Assembly: GCA_934630995.1 (NCBI GenBank)
Contig: CAKTXU010000044.1
Coordinates: 1-9,596 of the forward strand
Direction of reading: 5' to 3'
Origin: an uncultured Eubacteriales bacterium
Lineage (GTDB): Bacteria > Bacillota > Clostridia > Oscillospirales > Acutalibacteraceae
DNA length: 9,596 nucleotides
Position numbers and translations under genes: made by a program. The notes beneath the pieces are model-generated. The model was not told the DNA's origin. It saw only the letters and a list, made by a program, of their open reading frames with translations, and did not search any database. Shown in pieces: positions 6,734 through 9,596 of this stretch. Each line of letters starts with the position of its first letter. Position 1 is the stretch's first letter.

Positions 6734-7659
6734 CTAAATTTCGCCTACTGAAAACATATAACCAAAACGATAGAGTCCATCCTTTGGAACCGTTGCGTGC
6801 CAATCTTTCGGGCGACCGTTTGTATAAACAGCTGCGTGCCAATACGCATGAGGGTATGGAATTTTTATGCCTTCACTTAATATTTGGTCACGCGTAAAAG
6901 TATATGCCAATCCAATATCTCCATCGGACTTGTTTATTGTGTAAACCGCGTAAGCAGCTTGTTTTGTTGGGATGTCATAATAATCAAACCCCTCCGGCAC
7001 AGGCGTTCCTTCTTTAAAAAATCGTCCTGCCAAGTAATGGTTTTCTGTGTCGACTTCATTTCCATTGTGGTGCATCATTGCGCAGTTATCGGATATATCG
7101 ACCGCGTATTCGGCCATTAACTTATCCAAAGTGGGTATATATTCCCTGCTACGTGCCCAAAGGTCATCCCATTCTTCTCCGGTACGCCATGCGTCAATAC
7201 CGATAAAACGTATATTGCCTAAATTCAGATATTCAAAATTTTCGCGTGTAAGTTTGACTCCATCTTCATTTTCCATAACAATTTTCGTCATAGTAAACCC
7301 TCCTCGAATAAATACATTCATGGTAAGCTGGTTGAAACACTTGATTTTTTCACAGCCGAGGGCGGGATTCCGTGGAAACGAGTGAACGCTTTAGAAAAAA
7401 CTTTCTGATGCATCGTACTGATAGCGCAAAGCTATGTCGAACACTTCGCACTCCGTTAACAATACATCCCGCCCGGACAAGCTCATTCGGCGATTACGAA
7501 TATAATCTCCGATGGTTATGTCTGTAACTAACTTAAAAATACATGGAAAATTAGAACAAGACATAAACACTTGATCTGACATATCTTCGATACTTATGTC
7601 GTTAGTCAATTTTTTTCAATATAACGGATCGTTTTCGTTATGCTCTGTATCCACTCCAT
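6734..7659 (-). pseudogene. Broken AraC-family regulator with GyrI-like effector domain
   Basis: The original gene starts at ATG 7659, 6 bases after GGGAGAG. It encodes an AraC HTH pair (ISIEDMSDQVFMS, TIGDYIRNRRMSL, then SKAFTRFHGI) followed by a GyrI-like small-molecule-binding domain (LGNIRFIGIDAWRTGEEWDD to the end; NHYLAG; YAVYTI; KPWH-like KDWHA). Three lesions cut it, each a one-base change in a run: A8 to A7 (7610-7616), T5 to T6 (7395-7400), A7 to A6 (7345-7350). Undoing them gives 927 bases, exactly 309 codons, the normal size for AraC-GyrI proteins. Such regulators sense drugs or other hydrophobic ligands, often controlling an exporter; none is present here. The GyrI part (ATG 7291) still has an intact frame and its own strong ribosome site, so it may survive as a free binding protein. 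Confidence 0.85.
7289..7304 (-). promoter_or_regulatory. Strong ribosome site before the GyrI-like domain
   Basis: AGGAGG (7304-7299) lies 7 bases before an in-frame ATG (7291-7289), at the junction between the broken AraC DNA-binding part and the intact GyrI-like domain of 185 residues. In the intact ancestor these bases encoded Arg-Gly-Gly in the linker, so the match may be fortuitous, but it would allow separate translation. Confidence 0.45.
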
Positions 7660-7782
7660 GCCTAGCTCTCCCTTCACGACAATAGTATATAGACTTAATT
7701 TCGGAAAATTATGTTAAAAAATGTTTGCATTTTTCCGATTATCGTTGATGATATAAAGGCTCTTCACATCCAAAATCATAAC
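7660..7782. other. AT-rich upstream region of the broken AraC gene
   Basis: A TATACT box (7689-7684) on the minus strand is well placed as a -10, about 25 bases before the ATG, but no good -35 lies 16-18 bp from it. Nothing else is recognised. Confidence 0.35.
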
Positions 7783-7825
7783 AAAAACCTGTCGAATAAG
7801 CAATTACGGCTTTTTCGACAGGTTT
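7783..7825 (-). terminator. Intrinsic terminator after tRNA-Pro
   Basis: A perfect 12-bp stem (7785-7796 with 7814-7825) has an inner AAGC/GCTT stem that extends it, and runs into TTTTT on the minus strand (7787-7783). It starts 7 bases past the tRNA CCA end, so it terminates the tRNA transcript. Confidence 0.9.
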
Positions 7826-7831
7826 ATACAT

Positions 7832-7907
7832 TGGTCGGAGCGACAGGGTTCGAACCTGCGGCCTGATGGTCCCAAACCACCCGCGCTACCAACTGCGCCA
7901 CGCCCCG
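7832..7907 (-). tRNA. tRNA-Pro (anticodon UGG)
   Basis: The 76-base minus-strand sequence folds as a full cloverleaf. The acceptor is CGGGGCG/CGCTCCG, the D arm is GCGC..GCGC, and the anticodon stem GGTGG/CCATC has loop TTTGGGA, giving anticodon TGG. The T arm is GCAGG-TTCGAAC-CCTGT, the discriminator is A, and the 3' CCA is encoded. It reads CCA and, by wobble, other proline codons. It has its own consensus promoter and terminator. Confidence 0.97.
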
Positions 7908-7920
7908 GTATGCTTTTAGC

Positions 7921-7949
7921 ATTATACCGCGCCGCGCCGGGTCTGTCAA
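7921..7949 (-). promoter_or_regulatory. Consensus promoter of tRNA-Pro, overlapping the trxB stop
   Basis: TTGACA (7949-7944) and TATAAT (7926-7921) with exactly 17 bp between them form a perfect sigma-A promoter. The predicted start is about 7 bases before the mature tRNA 5' end (7907). The TGA stop codon of trxB (7948-7946) lies inside the -35 box. Confidence 0.92.
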
Positions 7950-8866
7950 GAAAGCGGATGGGTATTGATATAATTCGCGGCCTGAAAGGCTGCCACCGCG
8001 CCGTCGGCGGCGGCGGTCACGATTTGCCGCAGGGGCTTGGCCCGGTTGTCACCGGCGGCATAGACCCCCTCCACCTCCGTCAGACAGGACTCGTCCGCCG
8101 CGATATAGCCATTCTCGTCCAAGGCAAGCTGTCCGCGCACAAAGCCGTTGTCCGCTTCATAGCCGATGGCGATGAATACGCCCGCCACCGGCAGGCGAAG
8201 CTCTCCCTCCGGCGTTTGTAGGCTGACGGCCTCCACCTTCCCGCTCCCTTCGATAGCGGCCACCGTGCTCCGATACAGAACCCGCACGTTGTCCCGTTTC
8301 TCCAAGGCCTCTATCAGCGGCTTCTGCGCACGGAAGGTATCCCGCCGGTGGATGACCGTCACCCTCCGGCAATGATTGGCCAGGAACAGCGCATCCTCCA
8401 GCGCCGTGTTGCCTCCCCCCACCAGCGCCACCTCCTTATCCTTGAAAAAGGCGCCGTCACAGGTGGCGCAATAGGAAACGCCCTTTCCAGCCAGCTCCTC
8501 CTCCCCGGGACATTGCAGCCGGCGCCGTTTTACCCCGTTGGCCAATATCACGGTGCGTCCCTCATATTCGCCTTCCGCAGTCCTCACCCGCTTCACAGGA
8601 GCAGCCAGCTCCACGGCCAGCACCTCCTCCTGCCGTATATCCGCACCTTGCGACACCGCCTGCTCAGTCAGCCGGGCGGAAAAATCCGGACCCGATATCC
8701 GCAGGATAGCGGGATAGTTCTCGATTTCCTGCGTGATGGCCGCCTGGCCCCCGGTGAATCCCCCGTCAAACACAACGGCGGTCAGCCCCGCACGCAGGGC
8801 GTACAGAGCGGCGGTCAGGCCTGCGGGCCCCCCGCCGATTATCAACACATCGCTTGTGCTACGCAT
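7946..8866 (-). CDS. trxB: Thioredoxin reductase (NADPH type)
   Basis: The 306-residue flavoenzyme passes electrons from NADPH through FAD and a redox disulfide to thioredoxin (EC 1.8.1.9) in the cytosol. Visible motifs in order: GGGPAG (11-16) for FAD; CATC (C133, C136), the active disulfide; GGGNTA (150-155) and HRRDTFRA (173-180) for NADPH and its 2'-phosphate; YAAGDNRAKPLRQIVTAAAD (269-288) closing the FAD site. The intact NADPH motifs argue against the ferredoxin-dependent thioredoxin reductases of some clostridia, which lack them. Start ATG 8866 has AAAGGAG 10 bases upstream. The length is slightly short, at the C-terminus only. It follows a small gene by 25 bases and probably shares its transcript; read-through into tRNA-Pro is possible. 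No thioredoxin gene is in the window. Confidence 0.93.
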   Translation of the reverse strand: MRSTSDVLIIGGGPAGLTAALYALRAGLTAVVFDGGFTGGQAAITQEIENYPAILRISGPDFSARLTEQAVSQGADIRQEEVLAVELAAPVKRVRTAEGEYEGRTVILANGVKRRRLQCPGEEELAGKGVSYCATCDGAFFKDKEVALVGGGNTALEDALFLANHCRRVTVIHRRDTFRAQKPLIEALEKRDNVRVLYRSTVAAIEGSGKVEAVSLQTPEGELRLPVAGVFIAIGYEADNGFVRGQLALDENGYIAADESCLTEVEGVYAAGDNRAKPLRQIVTAAADGAVAAFQAANYINTHPLS

Positions 8867-8891
8867 CCTGATATGTCTCCTTTCAGCGGTG

Positions 8892-9122
8892 TCAGGCCCG
8901 CTCCTTCACGAACCAGCGGCTTCCGTCAAAATACAACTGCTCGGCCGTTTCCTTCACCGCCACGGTAAATCGGAAGCCCGCGCGGCCACCCACGGCCCGG
9001 CGGCTTTCCAGCACCCGGCTGATGGCGACGGGCTCCTCCTCCGGCTTTTGAACCGTCAGCGGCGTCACCGCCCCCAAGGCATCGAAGGCTGCCGTCACCT
9101 TTACATAGATTCTGCGCCCCAT
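8892..9122 (-). CDS. Small hypothetical protein upstream of trxB
   Basis: A 76-residue protein begins MGRRIYVKVTAAFDALGAV and ends near LYFDGSRWFVKERA. Alternating hydrophobic residues suggest a small beta-rich fold. It has no membrane segment, signal peptide or cysteine pair. The pattern (V-A-F opening, G-x-R-FT-V core, F-x-x-x-RWFV close) recalls uncharacterised ~80-residue proteins of Clostridia, but I cannot name the family. ATG 9122 is preferred, with AGAGG 7 bases upstream; GTG 9128 and GTG 9143 are alternative in-frame starts. It ends 25 bases before trxB and is probably co-transcribed, which hints at a housekeeping role but proves no link to thioredoxin. That it is a real gene is likely, because its frame is clean and conserved-looking. 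Confidence 0.68.
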   Translation of the reverse strand: MGRRIYVKVTAAFDALGAVTPLTVQKPEEEPVAISRVLESRRAVGGRAGFRFTVAVKETAEQLYFDGSRWFVKERA

Positions 9123-9447
9123 CCTCACGCCTCTTCCTTTCACCTGCGATGTGTACGGACGCCGCCCGCAAACCGGATTGCGCGGCGGGTGTCCGGATAA
9201 ACGGCGGTTTGTCCTCTCTGCTGTAGTGTACCATGAATTCCTCCAAAAAATGCGTCAGGATTCGTCGTCAGCCTCATAATATCATCATTTGTAATAGGCG
9301 CTAAACAATACAGATTAAAAAATATGCCCGTGCAAAGTTAATTTTACGGGTTTTTGTGTAATTTATTCACATTTTGATTGATAAACTCGAATAAACAGCT
9401 ATTATAAACTATATAGTGTGTTCTAGAGAAGGAGGAACCGCATCATC
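9123..9447. other. Divergent intergenic region
   Basis: About 300 bases lie between the small minus-strand gene and the plus-strand gene, strongly AT-rich from 9245 on. On the minus strand GGAGG (9244-9240) lies 5 bases before ATG 9234. That ATG opens a 102-codon frame which overlaps the small gene out of frame; its first ~35 residues have no known motif. A weak hairpin CCCGT/ACGGG (9327-9331, 9346-9350) followed by TTTTT could be a bidirectional terminator-like element. The promoter of the plus-strand gene is listed separately. Confidence 0.5.
9378..9405 (+). promoter_or_regulatory. Likely promoter of the right-edge gene
   Basis: TTGATA (9378-9383) and TATTAT (9400-9405) are spaced by 16 bp, about 40 bases before the ATG. 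Overlapping alternatives (TATAAA at 9403-9408) exist, so the exact -10 is unsure. Confidence 0.45.
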
Positions 9448-9596
9448 ATGGGTAATCAAGCGCATAGATCCGCCGTATACACCGTCGTTCCCAACACCTC
9501 GTTAACCGGCTATGGTCTGCAAACCGATTCGGGAGAAGCCTCGCCCTGTATCTTTCCCAATGCGGAAATGGCACAGAAGGTTGCGGACTATATCAA
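9448..9596 (+). CDS. Partial small protein, DUF6514-like
   Basis: The only plus-strand gene starts at ATG 9448 and runs off the window after 49 codons. AAGGAGG (9429-9435) precedes it by 12 bases, a little long but the only strong site. The visible part reads VYTVVPNTSLTGYGLQTD, then a Cys-Ile-Phe-Pro-Asn turn and a helix, AEMAQKVADYI. The Y-x-V, YG-x and following helix pattern resembles the DUF6514 family of small, uncharacterised Firmicute proteins, whose members usually end with a PVHL-type motif that would lie outside the window. This is a tentative pattern match. It has no signal peptide. It is transcribed away from the trxB unit. Confidence 0.55.
   Translation, partial: MGNQAHRSAVYTVVPNTSLTGYGLQTDSGEASPCIFPNAEMAQKVADYI

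Noticed and set aside
5824..7834. A duplicated tRNA-Pro 3' end as an attachment site
   Set aside because: No second copy of the tRNA 3' sequence was seen in the window, so an att site is not claimed.

Overview
The window looks like chromosomal DNA of a moderately GC-rich Firmicute, probably a gut-type member of the Clostridia. The signs are AGGAGG-type ribosome binding sites, consensus sigma-A promoters, an NADPH-type thioredoxin reductase, a DUF368 carrier and a MerR/FGGY-kinase sugar locus. No marker gene fixes the genus. Almost everything is on the minus strand; only the partial gene at the right edge is on the plus strand. All functions are read by eye from translated motifs, with no database search.

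Positions 1-3150 hold a two-gene sugar operon read right to left. A promoter with a 19-bp spacer, typical of MerR-controlled promoters, drives a gene that fuses a MerR-type DNA-binding domain to a sedoheptulokinase-like FGGY kinase. Five bases further on comes a GH32-like glycosidase with an N-terminal beta-sandwich, closed by a GC-rich hairpin terminator. The likely logic is that the glycosidase releases a ketose, the kinase phosphorylates it, and the attached MerR domain ties expression of the pair to substrate. This fusion is the most interesting item in the window.

Positions 3206-5823 hold a broken aminoglycoside-phosphotransferase-family gene (one frameshift plus one stop), an intact YfcE-like metallophosphoesterase, and an intact DUF368 membrane protein (PopT-type undecaprenyl-phosphate translocase family). 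A perfect 13-bp hairpin terminator separates the last two.

Positions 5824-7830 form a visibly AT-richer, gene-poor stretch. It contains a frameshifted small Cro/C1-type regulator and a frameshifted AraC regulator with a GyrI-like effector domain. The frameshifts, here and in the phosphotransferase, are one-unit changes in short homopolymers or a dinucleotide repeat, while the long genes around them are intact. The stretch abuts the 3' side of a tRNA-Pro gene, so it may be the remnant of an insertion there; no att duplication was found.

Positions 7783-9143 hold a terminator, tRNA-Pro(UGG), trxB and a small conserved-looking gene. The tRNA has a perfect TTGACA-17-TATAAT promoter whose -35 box contains the trxB stop codon. 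A divergent AT-rich region follows, and then the start of a plus-strand gene resembling the DUF6514 family, cut by the window edge.
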